Assembly (NCBI GenBank): GCA_002396125.1
Contig: DGWL01000042.1
Span: forward strand, 4,964 to 29,476
DNA: 24,513 nt
Direction of reading: 5' to 3'
Source: Porphyromonadaceae bacterium UBA4259
GTDB taxonomy: Bacteria > Bacteroidota > Bacteroidia > Bacteroidales > Muribaculaceae
This document shows, in pieces, positions 1-7,417 of the stretch. The notes beneath the pieces were generated by a model. It was not told the origin of the DNA and searched no databases. It was given only the letters and a program-made list of their open reading frames with translations. The position numbers and the translations under genes were made by a program. Positions within the stretch are counted from its first letter, which is position 1, and every line of letters starts with the position of its first letter.

Positions 1-1
1 C

Positions 2-1666
2 TACTTCCGCATGTATCACAAGCTCGCGGGTATGACCGGTACAGCTATGACCGAGGCCGGTGAGTTCTGGGAGATTTATAAGCTCGACGTTGTGAACATT
101 CCCACCAACCGCCCGGTTATTCGCAAGGACAACCCCGACCGCGTGTTCAAGACCGAGAAAGAGAAGTTCAACGCAGTCATCGAGGAGATTGTGAAGATGC
201 GCGACATGGGTCGACCCACACTGGTGGGTACCACTTCGGTGGAAATTTCCGAGCGCTTGAGCCGTCAGCTCAGTCTGCGCCACATCGAGCATAACGTGCT
301 GAATGCCAAGTTGCACCAGCGTGAGGCCGATATTGTTGCCGAGGCTGGTCGCCAGGTTAACGGCAAGGGTGTTGTTACCATTGCCACCAACATGGCCGGT
401 CGTGGTACCGATATCAAGCTCACCCCTGAGGTTAAAGAAGCCGGAGGATTGGCTATCATTGGCACCGAGCGTCATGAGTCACGTCGTGTCGACAACCAGT
501 TGCGTGGTCGTGCCGGACGTCAGGGCGACCCCGGTTCATCAGTCTTCTTTGTTTCATTTGAGGACAAGGTGATGCGTCTCTTTGCCAGCGAGCGTGTTGT
601 CAAGACTCTTGACCGCCTGGGATTGCACGACGGTGAGATGATTGAGTCGCCACTGGTTACCAAGAGCATCGCCAATGCGCAGAAGCGTGTTGAGGAAAAC
701 AACTTCGGTATTCGCAAGCACACACTGGAGTATGACGACGTGATGAACGTGCAGCGTAATGTGATTTATACCCGTCGCCGTCACGCACTCATCGGCGAGC
801 GCATCGGCACCGATATCATCAACACTATCAACGATGTTGTTGAGGACATCGTCAATAAGTTTGGCCCATCGGAATTTGAGGATTTCAAGATGAACGTGCT
901 CTCAACCTTCGCCATTGAGCCTCCATTCGACGAGGAACAATATCGCAAGAATGATGCGCGCACCAGCATTAACGAGCTCAACGATGCGGTGCTTGCAGCC
1001 TTCCGCCGCAAGACCGAACGCCTTGCCGAGGTCGCCAACCCCGTGATTCAAAACATCTGCGAACAGCAGTTGGCGCAGGGAGCTCCCGAACCGCAAGGCA
1101 AGATGCGAGTGCCCATCACCGACGGCAAGCGCACCTATGGTATCGTCATCGACATGAAGGAAGCCTATGAGACCCAGTGCAAGTGTATCGCCAAAGCCTG
1201 GCAGAAGGCAATTTTGTTGCTCTCAATCGATGAGAGTTGGAAAGTGCATCTGCGTGAGCTTGACCAGTTGCGCCAGAGTGTGCAGAACGCAAGCTATGAG
1301 CAGAAGGATCCACTTGTGATTTATAAGCTCGAATCGTTCGACCTGTTCAAGGCAATGCTTGGTGACCTTAATAGCAAAGCTGTGTCATCGCTCATGCGTG
1401 GCCAGATTCCTGTTCAGGAAGAAGGTCCCGAGGTTAGCCGGGCTCAAGAGGAACGTCGCCAGCGTCAGCGCTACAGCGAGGGACGTGGACAGGATGCGGT
1501 GGCCGAGGCTGCCGATGCTCAGCGTCGTGCTGCGATGGGTGCAAGCCAGGCCGGTCAGCGTCCCACAATGCCCATCCGCAACGAGGGGCCAAAGGTGGGC
1601 CGCAACGATCCATGTCCATGTGGCAGCGGCAAGAAGTATAAGAATTGCCACGGCCGTGGATTGTAA
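2..1666 (+). CDS. secA: Protein translocase ATPase SecA, C-terminal part (5' end outside window)
   Basis: SecA is the cytoplasmic ATPase that drives unfolded preproteins through the SecYEG channel. Only about the last 554 codons are present; the frame is open to the left edge, so the ATG at 11 is internal (the preceding residues Y-F-R fit the family). Numbering from that Met: the LAGMTGTA motif at about 5-12, helicase motif V (TNMAGRGTDI) at about 126-135, motif VI (QLRGRAGRQGDPGSS) at about 163-177, then the helical wing and scaffold region. The C-terminus is the classic zinc-binding tail, CPCGSGKKYKNCH, with Cys535, Cys537, Cys546 and His547 as ligands; this tail binds SecB and phospholipid in characterised SecA proteins. 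A Gln/Arg/Ala-rich linker of about 50 residues precedes it. The gene ends at a strong hairpin terminator and converges on radC. Identity is not in doubt. Confidence 0.97.
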   Translation, partial: YFRMYHKLAGMTGTAMTEAGEFWEIYKLDVVNIPTNRPVIRKDNPDRVFKTEKEKFNAVIEEIVKMRDMGRPTLVGTTSVEISERLSRQLSLRHIEHNVLNAKLHQREADIVAEAGRQVNGKGVVTIATNMAGRGTDIKLTPEVKEAGGLAIIGTERHESRRVDNQLRGRAGRQGDPGSSVFFVSFEDKVMRLFASERVVKTLDRLGLHDGEMIESPLVTKSIANAQKRVEENNFGIRKHTLEYDDVMNVQRNVIYTRRRHALIGERIGTDIINTINDVVEDIVNKFGPSEFEDFKMNVLSTFAIEPPFDEEQYRKNDARTSINELNDAVLAAFRRKTERLAEVANPVIQNICEQQLAQGAPEPQGKMRVPITDGKRTYGIVIDMKEAYETQCKCIAKAWQKAILLLSIDESWKVHLRELDQLRQSVQNASYEQKDPLVIYKLESFDLFKAMLGDLNSKAVSSLMRGQIPVQEEGPEVSRAQEERRQRQRYSEGRGQDAVAEAADAQRRAAMGASQAGQRPTMPIRNEGPKVGRNDPCPCGSGKKYKNCHGRGL

Positions 1667-1695
1667 CAGCAAAGTGAATATCACTGAATCTTTAT

Positions 1696-1739
1696 AAAAA
1701 GAAAATTCCGCAGTTATTCAGCTGCGGAATTTTCTTTTT
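1696..1739. terminator. Bidirectional rho-independent terminator between secA and radC
   Basis: A perfect 18-bp inverted repeat (1696-1713 with 1722-1739) surrounds an 8-base loop. The stem has a GC core (CCGCAG/CTGCGG) and its outer arms are A-rich on the left and T-rich on the right, so either strand gives a hairpin followed by a U tract. It sits 29 bases after the secA stop and 35 bases after the radC stop, as expected for a shared terminator between convergent genes. Confidence 0.93.
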
Positions 1740-1774
1740 AATTGCTATTAGCTAAAGTGTAAATAATCTTTTCT

Positions 1775-2500
1775 CTATAGCTTTCCTTCCATCATGTAAC
1801 TGTAATAGTTGCCACGGCACACGATGATGTGGTCGTCGAGAGGAATGCCAACTGCCATGCAAGCACGCTTCACTCGCTCGGTGAGGGCATCGTCCTGGAT
1901 GCTGGGGCGGGCATTATTGCTAGGGTGGTTGTGGGCTAGGATAATGCTGCTGGCAAGATGGGTAATGGCATGCTTGAGAATTATCTTTTCGTCGCCCACA
2001 GTGGCTGCTGTGCCACCGGTGCTGATTCTCACGCGAGCCTTCACGTGCTTGGCGCGGTCAAGCATTAATGCCCACATCTCCTCGTGGTTCAAGTCGAGCA
2101 TGAATGTCGACAGGTAGCGATAGGCGGCGTTGGCATCAGTCACCTGGAAATCATCCTCAAATTTCTCGCCTTGGAACCGGCGCGAAATCTCAATGGCGGC
2201 AAGGATTTGAAGGGCTTTCACTTCGCCCACGCCCCGATACATGTTGGCAAGGTCGGCATAGCTCAAGCGGGCTATTTTGTAAATCTTGTTATCATGGTCA
2301 TTAAGCAGGCGTTGGCACAAGTCCACCACGCTCTCGCCACGGCTGCCACTGCCAATGATGATGGCAAAGAGCTCGGCGGCAGTGAGCGACGCGAAGCCTT
2401 GCTTCATCGCTTTCTCGCGAGGCCGGTCATCGAGAGCGGTATTCAGTTTCAAAGCCCGCGACATGATCTCTTGATTTATCTCGTTGTGTTCGTCCTGCAT
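1775..2500 (-). CDS. radC: RadC family JAB/MPN-domain protein
   Basis: RadC proteins carry an N-terminal helix-hairpin-helix-like region and a C-terminal JAB1/MPN metalloprotease-like domain. Despite the name, a direct role in DNA repair has not held up, and the in vivo function is unclear. Here the N-terminal part has the typical REKAMKQGFASLTAAELFAI segment (about residues 28-47) and the helix-hairpin-helix-like YRGVGEVKALQILAAIE. The C-terminal half carries the metal-binding HNHPS motif followed by an Asp in the PSIQDD segment. The length of 241 residues is normal. The start at 2500 has no Shine-Dalgarno sequence; Met13 (codon 2462-2464) is an alternative. The gene lies 38 bases downstream of the glycosyltransferase on the same strand and may share its transcript. 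Confidence 0.93.
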   Translation of the reverse strand: MQDEHNEINQEIMSRALKLNTALDDRPREKAMKQGFASLTAAELFAIIIGSGSRGESVVDLCQRLLNDHDNKIYKIARLSYADLANMYRGVGEVKALQILAAIEISRRFQGEKFEDDFQVTDANAAYRYLSTFMLDLNHEEMWALMLDRAKHVKARVRISTGGTAATVGDEKIILKHAITHLASSIILAHNHPSNNARPSIQDDALTERVKRACMAVGIPLDDHIIVCRGNYYSYMMEGKL

Positions 2501-2538
2501 TTGGGTTATTACTTATTGACTGAATATTGACTTTCAAC

Positions 2539-3537
2539 TCATTTTCCTTTGCGCATGGCAATTTCTTCTTCTATGTTACGGCCGTGTCCCAACAGGATTT
2601 TCCACGTGAAGGCTTTGATAAAACCAATGCCGTAGGCACCAAGCTGAATAAAACTCGACACGATGGCGATGAGCGAAATCTTGAGACTGCGAGTCTTGAC
2701 AAGCGCGCTCACCCACAGCATTACCACGTAGAGTGCAAGAGGCAGTATCGCCCACCAGCGCCAAAAGATGGCAAGCAATATCAATGCCAGACAACCAAGC
2801 ACAAACACCGCCGGCAAGCAGTGCACAAGTTTTAATGAGTCGGGGTAAAGGAGCTTGAGCGTGATGCGTGACATGCCGAAGACGTAGGTTTGGCGAGCAA
2901 ACTTCTTCAAGTCGACGCGGCGCTTGTGATAGACGTAGGCGTCGCGAATCAAGCGAATGCTGAAGTCTGCCTGGCGCACCCTGGTGCTCATGTCGATGTC
3001 CTCGCTGAACATCTCGCGGAAGCCGCCCACCTTCTCCCAAACCTTGCGAGAATAGCCCATGTTGAACGAGCGTGGTACAAATTTTTCAAGTTGCACCTTG
3101 CCTCCACGAATTCCGCCGGTAGTCAGGAACGACGTCATCGAGAAGTTGATGGCCTTCTGCACATCGCTAAAGTCGTCGCTGGCCGCATCGGGGCCGCCGA
3201 AGCAATCCACATATTCACGCTCGAGCTCAGCCTTGAGAATTTTGAAGTAGTCGCCGGGAATCACGCAATCGCTGTCAAAGAAAATGAAGTAATTGCCGCT
3301 GGCACGCTCGATGCCATAGTTGCGAGCAATGCTGCGTCCCTCGTTGTCCTTGTAGTGGTAGTGAAGGTCGAGCCGGTCGTTGTAGCGTGACGCTACCTCG
3401 TCACAACGCACAGTTGAGCCGTCCTCAACGAGATATACCTCAAAATCCTTGCTCGACTGCTCGGCAAGGCTGCGCAGCAAGTCCTCAACCTCGGCTGGCC
3501 GGTTATAAACCGGTATTATTACTGAAAAATAGGGCAT
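2539..3537 (-). CDS. Family 2 glycosyltransferase with C-terminal membrane segments
   Basis: This is a GT-A fold, family 2 glycosyltransferase, predicted to transfer a sugar from a nucleotide donor at the cytoplasmic face of the inner membrane; donor and acceptor cannot be read from sequence. The N-terminus MPYFSVIIPVYNRP is the canonical GT2 opening, followed by VEDGST, the DXD-type metal site FFDSDC, and a SEDIDMSTR segment holding the likely catalytic acid. From about residue 235 the chain becomes hydrophobic, with two or three probable membrane helices, and it ends in a basic tail. I start at 3537 rather than the in-frame ATG at 3597 because the earlier codons lie upstream of the inferred transcription start and do not resemble the family. 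It leads radC on the minus strand. Confidence 0.9.
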   Translation of the reverse strand: MPYFSVIIPVYNRPAEVEDLLRSLAEQSSKDFEVYLVEDGSTVRCDEVASRYNDRLDLHYHYKDNEGRSIARNYGIERASGNYFIFFDSDCVIPGDYFKILKAELEREYVDCFGGPDAASDDFSDVQKAINFSMTSFLTTGGIRGGKVQLEKFVPRSFNMGYSRKVWEKVGGFREMFSEDIDMSTRVRQADFSIRLIRDAYVYHKRRVDLKKFARQTYVFGMSRITLKLLYPDSLKLVHCLPAVFVLGCLALILLAIFWRWWAILPLALYVVMLWVSALVKTRSLKISLIAIVSSFIQLGAYGIGFIKAFTWKILLGHGRNIEEEIAMRKGK

Positions 3538-3565
3538 GTTGTATCGAGTTGTTTTAATGTTTACC

Positions 3566-3600
3566 GCAAAATTACTAATTACAACGATACAAAGCAAAAA
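3566..3600 (-). promoter_or_regulatory. Bacteroidetes-type promoter for the glycosyltransferase gene
   Basis: Read on the minus strand, TTTTTG (3600 to 3595) is followed after 20 bases by TAATTTTGC (3574 to 3566). This matches the sigma-ABfr consensus TTTG-N19-21-TAnnTTTG. The implied start near 3559 lies 22 bases before the chosen ATG. Confidence 0.75.
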
Positions 3601-3628
3601 AATGCGCTCTTCTTTCGCCTTTTTTCAC

Positions 3629-3637
3629 TATCTTCGC
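3629..3637 (+). promoter_or_regulatory. Possible -7 element for pgeF
   Basis: TATCTTCGC resembles the TAnnTTTG -7 box and lies 22 bases before the pgeF ATG. No convincing -33 TTTG is visible at the right distance, so support is moderate. Confidence 0.45.
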
Positions 3638-3659
3638 AACGTGGAAAATAAAGCTTGAT

Positions 3660-4451
3660 ATGGAACTTGAAAAACTAATTCTTAACAATAGCGCATCGGG
3701 CATTGTTGTGGTGCAGACCACTCGCGGTAAAGTTAACAGCCGCAATGCCTATTCTCAATACAACCTGTGTGACTATACTGGCGACGACGCTCTGCGCGTG
3801 CTTGAGGCTAGGCTTGAGTTCTGCTCACTGATGGGTGTAGACCTCGACCACCTGGTGATGCCACGGCAAAGCCACACAACACGAGTGCTCACTATAGGGG
3901 AGGACTATTTTGATGCAGGCATCGAGGACCAAGAGGCTATGCTCGAGGATGTGGATGCACTGGTAACCGACTTGCCCGGATTGTGCATTGGCGTGAACAC
4001 GGCCGACTGTGTGCCTATCGCTCTAGCCGACTCAACTGCAGGTGTAATTGCCGTTGCACATGCAGGTTGGAGAGGGACAGTGGGAAAAATAGCGCTCTGC
4101 ACAGTGCAGGCAATGGTGCGGCTTGGCGCCAAGCCGCAACGCATTGCCGCGACGATGGGGGCTAGCATATGTGCCGATTGCTTCGAGGTGGGCGATGAAG
4201 TGCCGCAGGCCTTTGAGCAAGCTGGATTCGACATGCAACTCATCATGCATCGCAACGCTGCTACCGGTAAGGCCCACATCAATCTTCAAGAAGCCAATAG
4301 GCAAGTGCTAATCGATGCGGGGCTCAACTCCGGCAATATCAACATGCCCACCGCTTGCAGCCGTTGCCGTCATCAGCGTTATTTCTCGGCCCGTCGCCTG
4401 GGTATCAACAGCGGTCGCACATTCACTGCGATTCTGCGCCGTGATGCATGA
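3660..4451 (+). CDS. pgeF: PgeF/YfiH family multicopper polyphenol oxidase-like protein (purine nucleoside phosphorylase / peptidoglycan editing factor)
   Basis: This belongs to the DUF152/YfiH family. Characterised members include human FAMIN (LACC1), a purine nucleoside enzyme, and E. coli YfiH/PgeF, which prevents L-Ser misincorporation into peptidoglycan precursors. The conserved zinc ligands are all present: His72 in MPRQSHTTRV, Cys117 in VNTADCVPI and His134 in AVAHAGWRGT. A Cys-containing GASICADCFEVG segment and the C-terminal CSRCRHQRYFSARR motif also fit. At 263 residues the length is usual for the family. The protein should be cytoplasmic. The gene is probably monocistronic: it is divergent from the glycosyltransferase, and a separate promoter lies immediately after its stop codon. 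Which family activity dominates here cannot be read from sequence. Confidence 0.92.
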   Translation: MELEKLILNNSASGIVVVQTTRGKVNSRNAYSQYNLCDYTGDDALRVLEARLEFCSLMGVDLDHLVMPRQSHTTRVLTIGEDYFDAGIEDQEAMLEDVDALVTDLPGLCIGVNTADCVPIALADSTAGVIAVAHAGWRGTVGKIALCTVQAMVRLGAKPQRIAATMGASICADCFEVGDEVPQAFEQAGFDMQLIMHRNAATGKAHINLQEANRQVLIDAGLNSGNINMPTACSRCRHQRYFSARRLGINSGRTFTAILRRDA

Positions 4452-4465
4452 TGTTGAAAGTCAAT

Positions 4466-4496
4466 TTTGTCGTGTGGAAACTTTATTGTAACTTTG
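4466..4496 (+). promoter_or_regulatory. Bacteroidetes-type promoter for the secreted endonuclease
   Basis: TTTG at 4466-4469 and TAACTTTG at 4489-4496 are separated by 19 bases and match the Bacteroidetes consensus. The promoter begins 15 bases after the pgeF stop, so the nuclease is transcribed separately. Confidence 0.8.
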
Positions 4497-4532
4497 CCAT
4501 CCGAAAAAAAACACAATTCACAATAAAATAGA

Positions 4533-6188
4533 ATGAAACGACTAATCAATACCTTAATCTTGATTGCCATGGCAGCTACAGCCGGTGCTGTGGTGCCTGT
4601 GGGATATTACTCAAGCATTGATGGGAAACGTGGTCAGGAACTCAAGAATGCAGTCCATGAGCTGCTCAAGAGACACACAGTGTTAACCTACGGTAGTCTG
4701 TGGTATTATTTCCCAAGTACCGACTCCCATCCCGATAATCCCAGTCAAGTGTGGGACATGTATAGCGACATTGCCCGCTACTATCACGGCTCTAGCTCGG
4801 TTAGCGGCATGAACCGTGAACATTCTTTCCCCAAAAGCTGGTGGGGAGGGACACAGGTTGACGCCTATACCGATATCAATCACCTGTATCCTAGCGATGC
4901 CGATGCCAACATGGCAAAAAACAACTATCCTCTGGGCGAGGTGTCGAGTGCGTGGTTTGATAACGGAGTTACCCGAGTTGGAACTCCCGTGGCCGGGCAA
5001 GGCGGCGGATGCAGCAATGTGTTTGAACCCGACGACCGCTATAAAGGCGATTTTGCGCGCACTTATTTCTACATGGCAACATGCTATCAAGACTACAACT
5101 GGCGTTACACCTATATGGTGTCAAACACATCTTGGCTCACACTCAACCAGTGGTCGATCGACCTGCTGCTCAAGTGGTCTAGACAGGACCCTGTGAGCGA
5201 CAAGGAAGTGGCGCGCAATGATGCCGTGTATAATGTGCAGAACAACCGCAACCCATTTATCGACAATCCGTTGCTTGCCGAGTACATTTGGGGTAACCGC
5301 TATGGCGAGGCTTTCAGCGTGGAAGTGGGGGGCGACATCCCCGATGGTGACCCCATTCTCATTACCCCCAATCCCGAGACTGTGATTGAGATGGGTGAAG
5401 TGGCTCTTGGAAAGGAAATCAGCATGACAGTATATGTGAAAGGTCAAAATATCAAGGAAGGTCTTTCGTTAAGGTTATATCGCGACGACGCGGCTATGTT
5501 CTCACTCTCGGTGACCAGCATTCCACTCACTGCCGCCAACAGCGCCGACGGCTATCCGCTTGTCATTACCTACAAGCCAACGAGCCTGGGGACGCACAAG
5601 TGCCGGCTCATTATATATGACGGCGGACTGACGGGCAGTTATGGGGCCGACTTGTCGGCACAGTGCCTGCCCGTACCATCGCTTGGTACACTCACTGCGC
5701 TTGAACCCGCTGATGTTGAAGGCACTAGCTACACCGCTCGCTGGAATCCCGCTCTCGAGCAGGTTGACTACTATATAGTGAATCGCACCATCTATGACGA
5801 CGGCAACAACATCGTTGCCTATGAACAGTTTACTACCGACGAGACAAGTTATCAGTTTGACGACCTGAATCTTGGTCAAACGCACACCTATACTGTACAA
5901 TCCTACAGGCTGGGTTACACATCAGTGCCGAGCAATGTTATCACCATTGCAGCATCGGGTATAAATGGTGTTGAGGCCGATCGCCCCATAGCTTTCATCA
6001 CTGCACCGGGCGGGGTGCTCGTCAAGAGTAGCGAGCCGCATTTCAATGTTGACATTTTCAATGCCGGAGGTCAACACGTGAAGCACATTGATGTTGTCAA
6101 CAACGATGATTTCATTTATCTGCCTCAGGGCATCTACATCATGCGCTCGGCCAACTCACGCAAGCCCGTGAAACTTGTGATAAGATAA
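4533..6188 (+). CDS. Secreted endonuclease I family nuclease with Fn3-like and type IX-like C-terminal regions
   Basis: This is a non-specific secreted nuclease of the endonuclease I/NucM family (beta-beta-alpha metal fold). Residues 1-19 form a signal peptide with likely cleavage after AGA. The nuclease domain spans about residues 24-265 and shows the catalytic block NREHSFPKSWWGG (His97) and the metal-site block DINHLYPSDADANMAKNNYP (His117 and the following Asn residues). A beta-rich region (about 275-380) and an Fn3-like module (about 385-475) follow. The last 70 residues end LPQGIYIMRS...KPVKLVIR, which resembles a type A C-terminal signal for type IX secretion. It is therefore probably exported by Sec and then released or anchored at the surface by the system that PorV serves. 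At 551 residues it is longer than simple EndA because of the added modules. A role in DNA scavenging is inference. Confidence 0.9.
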   Translation: MKRLINTLILIAMAATAGAVVPVGYYSSIDGKRGQELKNAVHELLKRHTVLTYGSLWYYFPSTDSHPDNPSQVWDMYSDIARYYHGSSSVSGMNREHSFPKSWWGGTQVDAYTDINHLYPSDADANMAKNNYPLGEVSSAWFDNGVTRVGTPVAGQGGGCSNVFEPDDRYKGDFARTYFYMATCYQDYNWRYTYMVSNTSWLTLNQWSIDLLLKWSRQDPVSDKEVARNDAVYNVQNNRNPFIDNPLLAEYIWGNRYGEAFSVEVGGDIPDGDPILITPNPETVIEMGEVALGKEISMTVYVKGQNIKEGLSLRLYRDDAAMFSLSVTSIPLTAANSADGYPLVITYKPTSLGTHKCRLIIYDGGLTGSYGADLSAQCLPVPSLGTLTALEPADVEGTSYTARWNPALEQVDYYIVNRTIYDDGNNIVAYEQFTTDETSYQFDDLNLGQTHTYTVQSYRLGYTSVPSNVITIAASGINGVEADRPIAFITAPGGVLVKSSEPHFNVDIFNAGGQHVKHIDVVNNDDFIYLPQGIYIMRSANSRKPVKLVIR

Positions 6189-6214
6189 CGATAAATTCAT
6201 TAGGTTAAAAAACA

Positions 6215-6240
6215 AACCCCAGGCACAATTGCTTGGGGTT
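6215..6240. terminator. Hairpin terminator shared by the endonuclease and efp
   Basis: The arms AACCCCAGGC (6215-6224) and GCTTGGGGTT (6231-6240) pair over 10 bp with one G-U wobble and a 6-base loop. A-rich sequence flanks the left side and GTTGTTTTT follows on the right, so it can terminate both strands between these convergent genes. Confidence 0.85.
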
Positions 6241-6271
6241 GTTGTTTTTGGCGTAATTGTGTGACTTGTGC

Positions 6272-6835
6272 TTAACGCACGCGACCAACGTAAGAGCCAT
6301 CGCGAGTGTCAACCTCAATCTTCTCGCCGGTGTTGATGAACAAGGGCACTTTAACAGTGGCGCCAGTCTCAACGGTAGCGGGCTTGAGGGTATTGGTGGC
6401 GGTGTCACCCTTCAGGCCGGGCTCAGTGTAGGTAATCTCCAGAATGGTCTTCACTGGCATCTCGGCATAGAGAACGGTATCGGTCGATGCATCGGCAACC
6501 ACTTCCACCACGTCGCCTTCCTTCATGAAGTCTACACCGGTGATAAGCTCCTTGATGATGGGAATCTGCTCATAAGTCTCCTGGTTCATGAAGATGGCGT
6601 CGTCGCCGTCCATGTACAGGTACTGATAGGGGCGGCGCTCAACACGCACGTCCTCGAGTTTCTCACCAATGTTGAAGCGACGCTCCAGCACGCGGCCGTC
6701 AACCACGTCTTTGAGCTTGGTGCGCATGAATGTGTTGCCTTTTCCTGGTTTTACATGAAGGAATTCGATGCAGAAGTAAAGTCTGCCGTCCATACGGATG
6801 CAAGTTCCGTTCTTGATGTCTTGAGCGTTAATCAT
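6272..6835 (-). CDS. efp: Translation elongation factor P
   Basis: EF-P enters the ribosomal E site and relieves stalling at polyproline stretches. The protein has 187 residues, the usual length, with a KOW-like N-terminal domain followed by two OB domains. The modification loop reads VKPGKGNTF, placing Lys32 at the position that E. coli beta-lysylates (Lys34). No modification gene (epmA, epmB, ymfI or earP type) is present in this window. The C-terminus carries the conserved EVDTRDGSYVGRV signature. The start MINAQDIKNG fits the family. It is transcribed divergently from rpmH and shares a hairpin terminator with the endonuclease gene. Confidence 0.97.
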   Translation of the reverse strand: MINAQDIKNGTCIRMDGRLYFCIEFLHVKPGKGNTFMRTKLKDVVDGRVLERRFNIGEKLEDVRVERRPYQYLYMDGDDAIFMNQETYEQIPIIKELITGVDFMKEGDVVEVVADASTDTVLYAEMPVKTILEITYTEPGLKGDTATNTLKPATVETGATVKVPLFINTGEKIEVDTRDGSYVGRVR

Positions 6836-6891
6836 AATTTTGTTTTTCGTTCTTTATATTATTGAATTTTCGTTCTAAGTCATTATCAGGT

Positions 6892-6924
6892 GCAAAATTA
6901 CTGCAAGTTGAGAGAAAAAACAAA
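6892..6924 (-). promoter_or_regulatory. Bacteroidetes-type promoter for efp
   Basis: On the minus strand TTTG (6924 to 6921) and TAATTTTGC (6900 to 6892) are separated by exactly 20 bases. The inferred start near 6885 gives a leader of about 50 bases. Confidence 0.85.
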
Positions 6925-7020
6925 TTTATTTGTGTTTTTCCTAAACACAGCCTGATTTTATGGGAAAACGGGCATATTTAAGAAAAAATGCAAAAAGTTT
7001 AGACTAAATTTTCCTTGTTT

Positions 7021-7053
7021 CTTGTTTGTTTGATAAAAAAGCACTAATTTTGC
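7021..7053 (+). promoter_or_regulatory. Bacteroidetes-type promoter for rpmH
   Basis: TAATTTTGC at 7045-7053 is a full -7 box. CTTG at 7021-7024 lies 20 bases upstream as a slightly weak -33 box. The inferred start is about 30 bases before the rpmH ATG. Confidence 0.75.
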
Positions 7054-7089
7054 AGTCCGAAATCGCAAATTAAATAAAATTTAGATAAA

Positions 7090-7242
7090 ATGAAACGTAC
7101 ATTCCAACCATCAAACCGTAAGAAAGCTAACAAGCATGGTTTCCGTCAGCGCATGCGCACAGCCGATGGTCGCAAGGTTCTTGCACGTCGTCGCGCTAAG
7201 GGTCGTTACAGCCTCACTGTTAGCGACACTGTTTACAAGTAA
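7090..7242 (+). CDS. rpmH: 50S ribosomal protein L34
   Basis: L34 is a small basic protein of the large ribosomal subunit. The 50-codon frame begins MKRTFQPSNRKKANKHGFRQ, continues with RMRTADGRKVLARRRAKGR, and ends in a short Bacteroidetes-like tail, SLTVSDTVYK. The first 40 residues match the near-invariant L34 core. It is easily missed because it is very short. Its usual partner rnpA does not follow, at least within this window. It has its own promoter and runs divergently from efp. Confidence 0.97.
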   Translation: MKRTFQPSNRKKANKHGFRQRMRTADGRKVLARRRAKGRYSLTVSDTVYK

Positions 7243-7260
7243 GAAGCAGTAAACAGCAGC

Positions 7261-7290
7261 AGTGTAGCCACCACTATTGAGCGCTACACT
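7261..7290 (+). other. Hairpin downstream of rpmH
   Basis: AGTGTAGC (7261-7268) and GCTACACT (7283-7290) form a perfect 8-bp stem around a 14-base loop, 18 bases after the rpmH stop. No U tract follows, so it may be an RNA-stabilising 3' structure rather than an intrinsic terminator. Confidence 0.5.
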
Positions 7291-7417
7291 CCAGCAACCC
7301 ACAGCCGTTGTAATCAAGAAAGATTATGACGGCATTTGTTGTATTCGGTTTATAGTTTGTGTTTTGGGCATGACACTCACACCACTAAACACTGAAAACA
7401 AGCAACTGATAACTACT

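Noticed and set aside
3538..3597. Longer glycosyltransferase start at 3597
   Set aside because: The extra 20 residues lie across the promoter and upstream of the predicted transcription start, and GT2 proteins begin near MPYFSVIIPVYN.
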